Below are positions 1 to 9,078 of a stretch of 64,000 nucleotides of DNA, piece by piece. Where the stretch lies: the NCBI GenBank assembly GCA_039817415.1, contig JBCBVV010000025.1:1-64000 (forward strand). Direction: 5' to 3'. The position numbers and the translations under genes were made by a program. The notes under the pieces were generated by a model. That model was given only the letters and a program-made list of their open reading frames with translations, did no database searches and was not told the origin of the DNA. Source of the stretch: JALEFZ01 sp039817415 (lineage in GTDB: Bacteria > Bacteroidota > Bacteroidia > J057). Each line of letters starts with the position of its first letter. Position 1 is the first letter of the stretch.

Positions 1-93
1 ATCATGCTTGAGAAGCTTACCCCTGGAATATATTTCTTGTCCATTCTGCCTGAAAATGGACCCATCATTCATCAAAAAATATTGATTGAATAG
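1..93 (+). CDS. 3' end of a secreted protein with T9SS type A C-terminal sorting domain (partial)
   Basis: Frame 1 is open from the first base to a TAG at 91-93 and gives 30 residues. They contain LTPGIYFLSI and end in QKILIE, the typical last strands of a type IX secretion system type A sorting domain (a GxY turn, then a short K-hydrophobic end). The rest of the protein lies outside the window, so its function cannot be told. The same tail recurs as a damaged copy at 3922-3993, so the gene was partly included in the duplication that produced the two following genes. The tail differs from those of the two 1158-residue proteins, so it is a different gene or an old relative. Confidence 0.75.
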   Translation: MMLEKLTPGIYFLSILPENGPIIHQKILIE

Positions 94-99
94 TAAGTG

Positions 100-127
100 C
101 CCTTGCTTGTCAATAGGCGAGCAAGGG
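100..127 (+). terminator. Hairpin downstream of the partial gene, in the leader of the first twin gene
   Basis: CCCTTGCT at 100-107 pairs with AGCAAGGG at 120-127 around a 12-base loop. There is only a weak T-run after it. It follows the upstream stop codon by 6 bases and could end that transcript or sit in the leader of the next gene. The same place in the second duplication unit (4002-4017) holds another hairpin of different sequence. Confidence 0.5.
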
Positions 128-167
128 TGTTTCATCATGAATCATTTACAGCAGTAACCAACTATCC

Positions 168-3100
168 ATGAAACAAAAACTACTATGGGTCCTGCTTTCA
201 GGCCTCTTATTCAACCTTCCCTTGTACGGCTCTCATGTACAAGGAAATGTATTCTCCTATGAATGTCTTGGTGGGAATTCATATTTAGTAAGGTCAACGA
301 TCTATACGGAGTGTAACTTTGTTTATTTCCCTTTCTATCCTATGGGTTCAGGGAATTTTCCTCCGATAGATACGGCTTCCATGAGTTTGAGCTTCAATTC
401 TATTGGGTGTACGGGAGGCTCGATTACACCCGTAGGGAACTGGACGCCAATTTCCTGGACCGAAGTAAGTCTGTTATGCCCAAATGTTATGTCCAGCTGT
501 GAAGATGTTAATTCTACTCTTTATGGTTCTGGGCAAATTACCGTGGAGCGTACCTATAACATCATTCAAGGCAATTGTGGTAATCCAACGCTTTCTTATC
601 TGGCTTGCTGTCGAACTTCTTTGCATACCAATGGAACGGGTAACCAAGGAATCTATAACGAGATGGAGATTAATTTAGGTCAAGGTGCCTGTGACAATAG
701 CTCCCCTCAATTTCTGCATGCTCCTCCCTTGTACATCTGTAATGGAGACACTGTATCATTTGATATGACTGCATTTGATCCTGATGGAGACTCAATCGCT
801 TATTACTTAGAACCTGTTCTTGAGACAAATGGAAACCCAGTGACTTATTCACAAGGCTATTCCGCAGTCAGTCCTTTTGGGCCACAGTGGTCCATAAGCA
901 TCGATCCCAAGAGTGGGCGTTTTACTGTGGCAAGTACCAATGCTTCCCCAGAATCTTCGGCCATTGTTGTGGTTGCTGAGGAATTTCGTGCAGGCGGATC
1001 TATTGGTAAGACAAGGGCAGATTTCCCACTAATTGGAGTTGATTGTATGAGTAACGCTGCCCCTTCTCCCTCACCTGTGCAGGTTATCGGTGGAGGGGTG
1101 GCCTTGGGACCAGATGCCATTCGAGTTTTCGAGGGTGTTCCAAATACCTTTGCTGTTACCTTCACAGATAGCACGTCAGATTCATTGAGTGTGGTCAATG
1201 ACTTCATTCAGCGTTTGCCCAATGCATCCTTGAGTGTAACAGGTGTGAATCCCTTAGCAGTAACTGTTACCTGGACCCCAGACAGTACAGTGGTAGGCAG
1301 AAGCTTTTATGCAGGACCACAAGTAATAGATGATGTCTGTCCACTTCCTTCCACCTTTTATCAGCCAATACGATTTGAAGTATTTGAGTTTGGGGCAAGC
1401 GCCCTCATCACAGATAGTGATTGTCAGGTAAACAATGGAGCGATTGACATGACGGTAACAGGACAGGCAGGACCCTATTCATTCCAATGGAGTAATGGCG
1501 CTACGACAGAAGACATAGCCAATTTGGGACCGGGTACCTACACCATTACGATTACAGGTGCCTCTGGCATTGCAGTAACTGAGTCATTTATTGTAGAAGC
1601 TGGAAATATACTGGCCAATATCTCTACCACTAACCCTAATTGTGGATTAGCAGATGGTTCTATGGCGGCCTTGCCTACGGGTGGAACAGCTCCTTATACG
1701 TATGTATGGAATACGGGAGCTACAAGTAACAGCCTATCAGGCTTAGCAGAAGGAGGTTATTCGGTTGTCATCCAAGATGCAAACGGCTGCTATGAGGTAG
1801 AAAGTTTACTTCTTGAGGAACCGGATTCATGTACGATTAGAATCAGTGGAACAGTTTACCTCGATGCCAATCAAAATTGTGTCCAGGATTCAGGAGAAAC
1901 GGGTACCCCGAATGTTCTAGTCCTAACCAATACAGGCTTTGGAGCCATGACAGATTTGCAAGGGAACTATGTCATCGAAATAGATACGGGGGTAAGTATA
2001 CTTACAGCTTATCCTCCTAACCAGCCCTCAAACTGTAACAATGCCCCTTACAATGTATTTTTCCCAACTACGGGGATTGATACCACAGGGGTAGATTTTC
2101 CGTGGTTTATTCAGCCTGTTCTTGATTTAGGAGCCTTTGTGGCGGGGCCCCATATTCGTTCGGGCTTCCCTAATCAAACAGGTACGGTCGTCTACAATGC
2201 GGGGAACACCATAAGGAATGGAACCGTTGATTTTACTTATGATTCTGCTCTCTGCGTACAGTCGGTTTCGCCCCCACCCGCCATTCACGATACAGCCAAT
2301 CACTTTATTTCTTGGAACTTTAGCGGTCTGTATGGCAATTCCTTCACCTATTTTGATGTGTGGTACAAGCCAGACTCGACTTTGGTTATTGGAGACTATC
2401 TGTATTTCAATACCCTAGTTAAACCCCTGGCAGGAGATATAGATACCCTCAACAATTATGGACCTAAGGCACGGACCATCTACGGCCCGTTTGATCCAAA
2501 TATCAAGGAAGTAAACCCAGCAGGTATTCGTGAGGCAGGCTATATCACAGCTAGTCAGGAAGTGAGAACCTATACTATCAACTTCCAGAACTTAGGAAAC
2601 TACCCGGCCAAAAACGTCCTGATCAGAGATACACTCGATACGGACCTGGATTTAACTTCTATACAGGCAGAGGCAAGTTCACATGCTTATGCATTGACAA
2701 TTAGACCTGGAAGAATCCTTGAGTTTTACTTTAAAGACATAAATTTACCAGATTCGATCTCCGATCCTGTGGGTTCTAATGGCTATGTTAGTTTTAGGGT
2801 TTCCCACAATCCTGCCCTACCAGTGGGTACGGTTATCACGAATAGAGCAGGAATTTATTTTGACTTCAATGCTCCTATCGTTACCAATCTGGTGAGCAAT
2901 ACCATTTATGCACAGCCAGAAATTACCCTGCCAAGAGATACATCTGGCTACTGTGAAGGTGATGAGCTTGAGGCCAGCTTGATTAGCCAGGGAATGGAGC
3001 CTTATACCTATACCTGGAGCAGTGGGAAAGTTGATGATAATGTCATCAAGCTAAACAGCACTGATTCTGTTAGCAGCAGTGGTTGGTATGTGATTGAAGT

Positions 3101-3644
3101 GGAGGATGCATTTGGTTTTACCGCTATTGATAGCGTAGAGGTTGAAGTGAGACCCCTTCCATCTGCTGATGTCAGTTGGCAAAGGGATATGTCAACCGGA
3201 ATAACTTTCAATGCAGGAGCGGTAGAAGCCGATTCATATGAATGGACTTTCAGCAATGGAATTACCTCTACCAATGCCCAACCTTCTGTAGACATCATGG
3301 GGCTTGACTCTCTCGAATATACCTTGGTGCTTACGAATACTTGCGGCTCATCTACTTACGCTGAGCGCATAGTCTTAGTGAATAATCTCGATCTGTCAAT
3401 AATTGGCGGCGTGAAGGTTTTCCCACAACCGGCGAGAGATTTTGTAAAGATTCACTGGGATCTAGCCCTTCCGAATACAATGATTCAGCTTTATTCCTTT
3501 GATGGAAAACTAATGCGTACAGTCAAGGCAGATTTGCTAAATGAAGTGAATATTTCTACCAACGATTTAGCTAGTGGTCTCTATTTGTACCAAATCAAAG
3601 TAGAAGAAAAGATGGTTTACGGAGGGAAATTTATGGTGGAATAA
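168..3644 (+). CDS. Secreted SprB-repeat/Ig-like surface protein with T9SS sorting domain (first twin)
   Basis: The product is 1158 residues. A signal peptide (about 1-22, ending LYGSH) leads to an N-terminal Cys-rich region (about 23-300) like that at the start of many large gliding-associated Bacteroidota surface proteins. Two SprB-like repeats follow (about 415-475 and 485-550, with WSNGATTEDI and WNTGATSNSL), then a SdrD-B/Cna-B-like domain (about 555-625, VYLDANQNCVQDSGE), a DUF7619-type conserved domain (about 770-925, FDPNIKEVNP to YFDFNAPIVTN), Ig/PKD-like segments, and a type A sorting domain in the last 75 residues (GGVKVFPQPA to GGKFMVE). It should be exported by T9SS and anchored or released at the cell surface. 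Family knowledge suggests adhesion or motility, but that is inference. The tandem paralog follows. Confidence 0.85.
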   Translation: MKQKLLWVLLSGLLFNLPLYGSHVQGNVFSYECLGGNSYLVRSTIYTECNFVYFPFYPMGSGNFPPIDTASMSLSFNSIGCTGGSITPVGNWTPISWTEVSLLCPNVMSSCEDVNSTLYGSGQITVERTYNIIQGNCGNPTLSYLACCRTSLHTNGTGNQGIYNEMEINLGQGACDNSSPQFLHAPPLYICNGDTVSFDMTAFDPDGDSIAYYLEPVLETNGNPVTYSQGYSAVSPFGPQWSISIDPKSGRFTVASTNASPESSAIVVVAEEFRAGGSIGKTRADFPLIGVDCMSNAAPSPSPVQVIGGGVALGPDAIRVFEGVPNTFAVTFTDSTSDSLSVVNDFIQRLPNASLSVTGVNPLAVTVTWTPDSTVVGRSFYAGPQVIDDVCPLPSTFYQPIRFEVFEFGASALITDSDCQVNNGAIDMTVTGQAGPYSFQWSNGATTEDIANLGPGTYTITITGASGIAVTESFIVEAGNILANISTTNPNCGLADGSMAALPTGGTAPYTYVWNTGATSNSLSGLAEGGYSVVIQDANGCYEVESLLLEEPDSCTIRISGTVYLDANQNCVQDSGETGTPNVLVLTNTGFGAMTDLQGNYVIEIDTGVSILTAYPPNQPSNCNNAPYNVFFPTTGIDTTGVDFPWFIQPVLDLGAFVAGPHIRSGFPNQTGTVVYNAGNTIRNGTVDFTYDSALCVQSVSPPPAIHDTANHFISWNFSGLYGNSFTYFDVWYKPDSTLVIGDYLYFNTLVKPLAGDIDTLNNYGPKARTIYGPFDPNIKEVNPAGIREAGYITASQEVRTYTINFQNLGNYPAKNVLIRDTLDTDLDLTSIQAEASSHAYALTIRPGRILEFYFKDINLPDSISDPVGSNGYVSFRVSHNPALPVGTVITNRAGIYFDFNAPIVTNLVSNTIYAQPEITLPRDTSGYCEGDELEASLISQGMEPYTYTWSSGKVDDNVIKLNSTDSVSSSGWYVIEVEDAFGFTAIDSVEVEVRPLPSADVSWQRDMSTGITFNAGAVEADSYEWTFSNGITSTNAQPSVDIMGLDSLEYTLVLTNTCGSSTYAERIVLVNNLDLSIIGGVKVFPQPARDFVKIHWDLALPNTMIQLYSFDGKLMRTVKADLLNEVNISTNDLASGLYLYQIKVEEKMVYGGKFMVE

Positions 3645-3665
3645 TCCCTCAAAATTCTATGGGTA

Positions 3666-3699
3666 AGGTCATTCTCCTTGGGGAATGGCCTTTTTTTTT
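3666..3699 (+). terminator. Rho-independent terminator of the first twin gene
   Basis: AGGTCATTC and GAATGGCCT form a stem with one G-T pair around a short loop, followed directly by nine T bases. It lies 21 bases after the stop codon. Confidence 0.85.
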
Positions 3700-3921
3700 A
3701 TGCGAGCAAGATAAGTGGGGCTGAGTTGTTTTTTGGAATAGGAATAAATTACAGGGTGTTGAAATATTTTTGTCAAACTGAGGATTTTTTTTTTATCATA
3801 TATATGGAAGAAAACTAGAAAAATTCACATATTGAATTCCAAGGATTCGATGGCAAAATAGTTTGAGCATACTAATCTCATAACTCAATTGGCATTAGCA
3901 TATTTGCAAAGAATCCTCTCG

Positions 3922-3993
3922 CCTGAAGTTATTACGTGTCCATTCTGCCTGAAAGTGGACGATATATTCATCAGTTTTTTCTTGATCGAATAG
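3922..3993 (+). pseudogene. Decayed copy of the upstream gene's T9SS tail
   Basis: This stretch aligns over 72 bases with the end of the partial gene at 22-93, including the shared run GTCCATTCTGCCTGAAA and the closing TTGAT-GAATAG. A one-base deletion near its start and a one-base insertion near its end shift the middle out of frame; read in the shifted frame it still gives SILPESG, against SILPENG in the intact gene. No start or upstream coding region is left. It is best explained as the 5' edge of the second duplication unit. Confidence 0.8.
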
Positions 3994-4001
3994 ACCCAGC
4001 G

Positions 4002-4017
4002 GGTGTCTTTAGACACC
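4002..4017 (+). other. Small hairpin in the leader of the second twin gene
   Basis: GGTGTC at 4002-4007 pairs with GACACC at 4012-4017 around a four-base loop. It sits at the place matching the hairpin at 100-127 in the first unit, although the sequences differ. It could be a relic terminator or a leader structure. Confidence 0.45.
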
Positions 4018-4064
4018 TCATATGTAACTCCCGATATCTATAGTTAATCAGTAATCATCTATCC

Positions 4065-7000
4065 ATGAAACTAAAATTACTATTAGTCCTTCTTTCAGGC
4101 CTTCTCCTTGGTATGCCGCTTTTTGCCTCTCATGACATTGGCAACTCACTTTCTTATGAGTGTTTAGGTGGGAATACCTACAAAATCATTTCAACGGACT
4201 ATGTTGAATGTAATAATCTGTTTTTTGCTCAGAACCTTCCCATGGGTTCAGGTCCCTTTCCTGGGCCTAGTACCACCGATATTGACTTGGCGTTTGATAC
4301 CTTGGGGTGTAGCGGTTCTATTACTCCGCTGGGAAGTTGGACGACTACTTCCTGGTCAGAGATAAGCCTGCTTTGTCCGAATGTGTTGACTTCCTGCATG
4401 GATCCCCAAGGTGCTCCGATTTATGGGGTGGCAGAGCTGACCTATGAGCGGAACTATCAAATCATCAAAGGGAGTTGTTCTGATGTAACCATTTCCTACA
4501 CTACCTGCTGCAGGATTTCTTCTCTGAATAACACCAATTCTTTTGGCTTATATAATGAAATCGTATTGGAGCTTGGAAGTGGAGCATGTGATAATAGCTC
4601 GCCTAAGTTCAAGAACCATCCTCCCTATTATGTTTGTAGCGGAGATACGATTACTTATGATATGTCTGCCTATGATCTTGATGGGGATTCGCTGGTGTAT
4701 TATATGGAAGTACCCTATACCAATCCTGGTACGCCTATAACTTATGTGAATGGCTATTCTCTTACCTCTCCCATGGGTGGACTTTGGTATGTGAACCTTG
4801 AATCCCAAACTGGATTGATCACGATTGCTAGTTCCAGTGGATCGCCTATTGTGGCCACCATGGCTATTGTTGTGGAAGAATTTAGGAATGGTGTTTCTCT
4901 TGGGAAGACAAGGACAGATTTTTCTGTTGTTGGGACAGATTGTTCAGGTAACGTGGCCCCTAAACCCTCTGCGATTCAGGTGCAGAGTGGAGGAATAGCT
5001 ACAGGGAATTATTCTATGCAGGTATTTGCTGGTGTACAAAATAACTTCTCGATTACCTTCACAGACTCCCTGAATGATAGCCTTCGCCTAGTCAATAACT
5101 TCTTCAGTTCTTTCCCGACAGGAACAGTAAGTGTAACGGGAACGAATCCCCTTGAGATAGCGGTAACTTGGACGCCTGATAGTTCGCTTGTAGGAACCAC
5201 CCTAAGTGTAGGACCAAGTGTCGCTGATAATGGTTGCCCCTTCCCCATGTCCTTTTATCAGCCTATTTCTATTGAAGTAATACCCTTTAGCATAGATGCG
5301 ACTATTACAGATAGTGATTGTCAACTCAAAACGGGAGCGATTGATCTTACGTTAGGAACGCAGGGTGGGCCATTCACCTTTCAGTGGAGCAATGGGGCTA
5401 CAACGGAAGATTTGACAGGGATAGGACCAGGAACCTATACGGTAACCATTACTGGAAATTCTGGCTTAACTATTTTTCAAAGCTATCTCGTGGAGGCGGG
5501 TAGCATCCAGGCCAATGCAACGCTCATTAAACCTAGCTGTGGTCAGAACAATGGCGCCATTTTTACCCTTCCTACGGGAGGAACGGCACCCTATACCTAT
5601 CAGTGGAGTACAGGCGCAACCTCAAGTACTATCGCAGGCTTGGCAGAAGGTGGATATTCTGTAGTGATTGAAGATGCAAATGGATGCTACGAGGTAGAAA
5701 GTGTTTTGTTAGAGGAACCAGACTCTTGTTCGATTCTTATCAGTGGAACGGTCTATTTTGATTCAGATCAGAATTGCTTCCAGGATTCTACTGAAGTAGG
5801 AACACCCAATATCTTGGTCTATGCCTCTACTGGTTATGGCGTCTTAACAGATTCCTTGGGGAACTATACCCTTGAAATTGAGCCTGGGTCAGGCACCCTG
5901 ACTGCGTATCCGCCCAATGATCCATCCATCTGTAGCAGTGCTCCTTATAGCTTTAACTATTCTGCAACGGGAATTGACACAACGGGAGTTGATTTTCCTT
6001 GGTATAACCATCCTGTGCAGGATTTGAGAGTCTTTATCGGTGGTTCAACTATCCGTTCGGGCTTTCCCAATAGAGTCAGCCCACGGGTGTACAACTGGGG
6101 AGACATTACCATGAATGGCACGGTTGAGTTTACTTATGATTCTGCCCTTTGCCTTCAGTCTATTAGTCCCGCACCTCTTAGTGTAGACTCCGCTAATCGT
6201 ACGATTACCTGGGATTTTATGAATCTTCTTCCAAGCACATGGGAACAATTTGATGTATGGTTCAAGCCAGATTCAACCCTTGTGATTGGAGATTTTCTTG
6301 AGTTCAGTGCAGTCGTATATCCTATTGTTGGGGATGATGATTCGACTGATAACCGTAGAACTAGAATTCGTCAGATAAGAGGGCCCTTTGATCCGAATAA
6401 CAAAGAGGTAAGCCCACGAGGTATTCGTGAACCTGGTTACATTCTGGCCAGTGAAAATATCAGGACCTACACCGTCAATTTTCAGAATATTGGGAATTAC
6501 CCTGCTAAAAATGTGTTGATCAGGGATACCCTTGATACAGACCTGGATATCTCTTCGATTCAGCCAGAAACCAGTTCGCATCCATATGCGTTGTCCATTC
6601 GACCTGGAAGAATATTGGAATTCTATTTTGAGGACATCAACCTACCAGATTCTATATCTGATCCTATTGGTTCTAATGGCTATGTGAGCTTCAATGTGTC
6701 TCATGATCCTAACCTACCAACGGGAACAGTATTCACGAATAAGGCAGGGATTTACTTTGACTTTAATGCGCCCATTATCACCAATGAGGTCAGCAATACC
6801 ATTTATGCCCAACCAGAAATTGCCTTGCCAAATGATAGCAGAAGGTATTGTGAAGGGGACGAATTGGTAGCTAATGTGGTAGCCGAAGGAATGGAGCCTT
6901 ATACCTATACATGGAATTCAGGAACGGTAGAGAACAACATTTCACAATTAACTTCTACAGACTCTATTACCACTTCTGGTTGGTATGTCGTGGAGGTTGA

Positions 7001-7541
7001 GGATGCATTTGGTTTTACTGCAATTGACAGTGTAGAAATCGATGTGAGACCTCTACCGACTTTGAGTGTTACCTGGGAAAGAGATATTTCCAATGTGATT
7101 ACCTTCGATCCTGGAGCAACGGAGGCGGATTCTTATTTGTGGACATTTAGCAATGGCTTTGTTTCTTCCAATCCTAACCCAAGCTTTGATTTTTCAGGGG
7201 TCGATTCTCTTGAAGTCAACCTAGTGGCAACCAATAGCTGTGGTACCACGGAGTATACAGAGTTGATTGTATTGGTGAGTAACCTAGATGTTCCTCTGAT
7301 TGGAGGGGTGAAAATTTATCCTCAGCCTGCATCTAATTTTGTAAGAATTAGCTGGGAACATGCCGTTGCGAATGCTACAATTCAGATTTATTCCTTTGAT
7401 GGAAAAATGGTAAGAGAAGCAAAGGCTGACAGGCTTCAGGATGTTCAAATCTCAACAGACAATCTTACTTCAGGACTATACATGTATCAAATTAAAGTTG
7501 ATGGCAGCATGGTTCATGGAGGGAAATTACTGATTGAATAA
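4065..7541 (+). CDS. Secreted SprB-repeat/Ig-like surface protein with T9SS sorting domain (second twin)
   Basis: This 1158-residue protein is the tandem paralog of the preceding one, with the same length and domain order: signal peptide (about 1-22, ending LFASH), Cys-rich N-terminal region (SYECLGGNTY), two SprB-like repeats (WSNGATTEDL, WSTGATSSTI), a SdrD-B-like domain (VYFDSDQNCFQDSTE), a DUF7619-type domain (FDPNNKEVSP to YFDFNAPIITN), Ig/PKD-like segments and a type A sorting domain (GGVKIYPQPA to GGKLLIE). Conservation by eye is highest in the DUF7619-type domain (shared NYPAKNVLIRDTLDTDLD) and lower in the N-terminal and propeptide-like parts. Retention of two intact copies suggests either dosage or diverged ligands; which one is unknown. 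Confidence 0.85.
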   Translation: MKLKLLLVLLSGLLLGMPLFASHDIGNSLSYECLGGNTYKIISTDYVECNNLFFAQNLPMGSGPFPGPSTTDIDLAFDTLGCSGSITPLGSWTTTSWSEISLLCPNVLTSCMDPQGAPIYGVAELTYERNYQIIKGSCSDVTISYTTCCRISSLNNTNSFGLYNEIVLELGSGACDNSSPKFKNHPPYYVCSGDTITYDMSAYDLDGDSLVYYMEVPYTNPGTPITYVNGYSLTSPMGGLWYVNLESQTGLITIASSSGSPIVATMAIVVEEFRNGVSLGKTRTDFSVVGTDCSGNVAPKPSAIQVQSGGIATGNYSMQVFAGVQNNFSITFTDSLNDSLRLVNNFFSSFPTGTVSVTGTNPLEIAVTWTPDSSLVGTTLSVGPSVADNGCPFPMSFYQPISIEVIPFSIDATITDSDCQLKTGAIDLTLGTQGGPFTFQWSNGATTEDLTGIGPGTYTVTITGNSGLTIFQSYLVEAGSIQANATLIKPSCGQNNGAIFTLPTGGTAPYTYQWSTGATSSTIAGLAEGGYSVVIEDANGCYEVESVLLEEPDSCSILISGTVYFDSDQNCFQDSTEVGTPNILVYASTGYGVLTDSLGNYTLEIEPGSGTLTAYPPNDPSICSSAPYSFNYSATGIDTTGVDFPWYNHPVQDLRVFIGGSTIRSGFPNRVSPRVYNWGDITMNGTVEFTYDSALCLQSISPAPLSVDSANRTITWDFMNLLPSTWEQFDVWFKPDSTLVIGDFLEFSAVVYPIVGDDDSTDNRRTRIRQIRGPFDPNNKEVSPRGIREPGYILASENIRTYTVNFQNIGNYPAKNVLIRDTLDTDLDISSIQPETSSHPYALSIRPGRILEFYFEDINLPDSISDPIGSNGYVSFNVSHDPNLPTGTVFTNKAGIYFDFNAPIITNEVSNTIYAQPEIALPNDSRRYCEGDELVANVVAEGMEPYTYTWNSGTVENNISQLTSTDSITTSGWYVVEVEDAFGFTAIDSVEIDVRPLPTLSVTWERDISNVITFDPGATEADSYLWTFSNGFVSSNPNPSFDFSGVDSLEVNLVATNSCGTTEYTELIVLVSNLDVPLIGGVKIYPQPASNFVRISWEHAVANATIQIYSFDGKMVREAKADRLQDVQISTDNLTSGLYMYQIKVDGSMVHGGKLLIE

Positions 7542-7562
7542 GCTGATCATCAAAGTATTATG

Positions 7563-7597
7563 GTGGGGCATTCCTTAAAGGGGATGCCCTACTTTTT
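7563..7597 (+). terminator. Rho-independent terminator of the second twin gene
   Basis: GGGGCATTCC pairs with GGGGATGCCC around a loop of about five bases and is followed by ACTTTTT. Confidence 0.8.
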
Positions 7598-7767
7598 GTT
7601 GGGGCATATTTGCTTTTCTATGAAGATTCCTTCAACTGCTTGAACAAAAGAGGGCATTTTGGTAATTTACTATGTGCAGCTCACGGCCTGTTAAGGTGTG
7701 TACCCCCCTTCTGATGATAGGAAAACCATAGAGGAAATTGATTGTTGAAAGCTGTAAGAAGATTATC

Positions 7768-9000
7768 ATGAAAGTAAGCCTTACCCCTTTCGTTGCTATT
7801 TCAGTATTGATTCTTGCCCTTTTTGCAGGACCTCAGCTACATGCTGGATTTTATCTGGAGGGAGGTGTGAAGAGAGTTAGGATTCCCGTTGAGATCCAAA
7901 ATAATGTGGTCTTGCTTCCTGTGCGAGTCAACAACTCTTTTGAAATGCACTTTATCCTAGATACGGGTGCCAAAACCACCATTTTGACAGAGCCCACCAT
8001 TCTTCCATTCCTAAATGTTAAGGAGTTCTCAGAGATTACAGTAAAGGGATTGGGAAGGGGAAAAGAAATCAAGGCCAGATTAGCAAGGGATATCAAAATC
8101 GCCATGCCAGGGGCTAAAGGAAGTGGTATAAATATGGTCGTCATGCCAGAAGATGTGATTTCCTACTCAGGTATGTTTGGCAAACCTGTTTATGGAATCA
8201 TTGGCTTCGATTTGTTTGGGCAGTTTACCGTTGAAATCAACTATCAGGGTAAGTATATCATTCTCCACAATCCTTTCTTTCACAAGCCACCCAAAGGGAA
8301 AAAGTGGCAAACCATTCCCATTGAACTAAGACAGGCCAAACCCTATGTGACAGCAAGTCTCGAAAACCATGAAGGCAACGTGATTACGGACACCTGGCTA
8401 TTGGATACAGGAGCCAGTATGGCGATTTCCCTGTTTCGGTCTCAATTGACTCTACCCAACAAATCAGTTCAGTCTTTTCTGGGGAAGGGACTCACCGGGG
8501 AAGTACATGGCCATCTAGGGAGAAATCCCATATTCAAGATTGGAGATTATGAATTGAAAGATATTGTAACTGGATATCCTGACGAAGAATCTCTTGCCAT
8601 GTTTCCAGAAGAGATGAACTGGTATGGGAATATTGGCTCCGATGTAATGTCTCGATTTAAGGTGGTCTTTGATTACTTCAACAACAAGGTCTATCTCAAG
8701 AAAAATTCTGATTTCAAGAAGCCTTTTGACTACAACAACTCGGGTTTGGAAATCATTACCCTTGGAGCCCAGTATGAGAACTTCATGATCGCCTATGTCC
8801 GTCCTAATTCTCCAGCTGCCAAGGCTGGTGTGCAGAAGAATGATGTGCTGATGAGTGTGAACGGAAGCCCTGTCTCCGGGATGAAAATTGATCAGGTCTA
8901 TGGAGATTTGATTCGAAGGGAGGGGAAAGCTGTTCGTTTGAAGCTTCGCAGGGGCCAAAAAATCATCAAGACAAGGTTTGTGCTCGTAAGGGAAATTTGA
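7768..9000 (+). CDS. Exported aspartyl protease with two retropepsin-like domains and a PDZ domain
   Basis: A TTG start at 7738 is possible, but the ATG at 7768 begins a clear signal peptide (MKVSLTPFVAISVLILALFA, cleavage near HAG), so I use it, giving 410 residues. Residues about 40-170 hold the first aspartyl-protease domain with DTGA at 65-68; about 180-320 hold a second with DTGAS at 213-217, so the chain can form its own two-aspartate site as in pepsin-type enzymes. A PDZ domain (about 325-405, with NSPAAKAGVQKNDVLMSVNG) ends the protein. Such proteins are common in Bacteroidota and likely work in the periplasm or at the outer membrane; substrates are unknown. It stands alone between terminators. 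Confidence 0.85.
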   Translation: MKVSLTPFVAISVLILALFAGPQLHAGFYLEGGVKRVRIPVEIQNNVVLLPVRVNNSFEMHFILDTGAKTTILTEPTILPFLNVKEFSEITVKGLGRGKEIKARLARDIKIAMPGAKGSGINMVVMPEDVISYSGMFGKPVYGIIGFDLFGQFTVEINYQGKYIILHNPFFHKPPKGKKWQTIPIELRQAKPYVTASLENHEGNVITDTWLLDTGASMAISLFRSQLTLPNKSVQSFLGKGLTGEVHGHLGRNPIFKIGDYELKDIVTGYPDEESLAMFPEEMNWYGNIGSDVMSRFKVVFDYFNNKVYLKKNSDFKKPFDYNNSGLEIITLGAQYENFMIAYVRPNSPAAKAGVQKNDVLMSVNGSPVSGMKIDQVYGDLIRREGKAVRLKLRRGQKIIKTRFVLVREI

Positions 9001-9016
9001 CCTAAAAATTCCTGTG

Positions 9017-9035
9017 GGCTATTCATTGCATAGCC
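9017..9035 (+). terminator. Weak hairpin after the aspartyl protease gene
   Basis: GGCTAT at 9017-9022 pairs with ATAGCC at 9030-9035 around seven bases, followed by GGTTTT. The stem is only six pairs and the T-run is short, so termination is uncertain. Confidence 0.35.
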
Positions 9036-9078
9036 GGTTTTCAGGCCCTATATTTTGGGCAGGAATCATCATATATCT

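Larger units (their letters stand above)
3645..4064. other. Intergenic region between the twin genes
   Basis: The 420 bases hold a rho-independent terminator (3666-3699), an AT-rich stretch with no recognisable gene, the damaged sorting-domain remnant (3922-3993) and a small hairpin (4002-4017) just before the second twin gene. No other coding signal is visible. Confidence 0.7.
1..7541 (+). repeat. Ancient tandem duplication of about 3.6 kb (two units)
   Basis: Unit 1 runs from about 22 to 3644 and unit 2 from about 3922 to 7541. Each unit has, in order, the end of an upstream sorting-domain gene (intact in unit 1, decayed in unit 2), a leader of 74 or 71 bases containing a hairpin, and a 1158-codon gene. 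The start regions are nearly identical (both begin MK-KLL-VLLSGLL) and the C-terminal halves share long identical protein stretches. Synonymous positions differ freely, so the duplication is old. Both genes appear intact and are kept at the same length. Confidence 0.85.
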
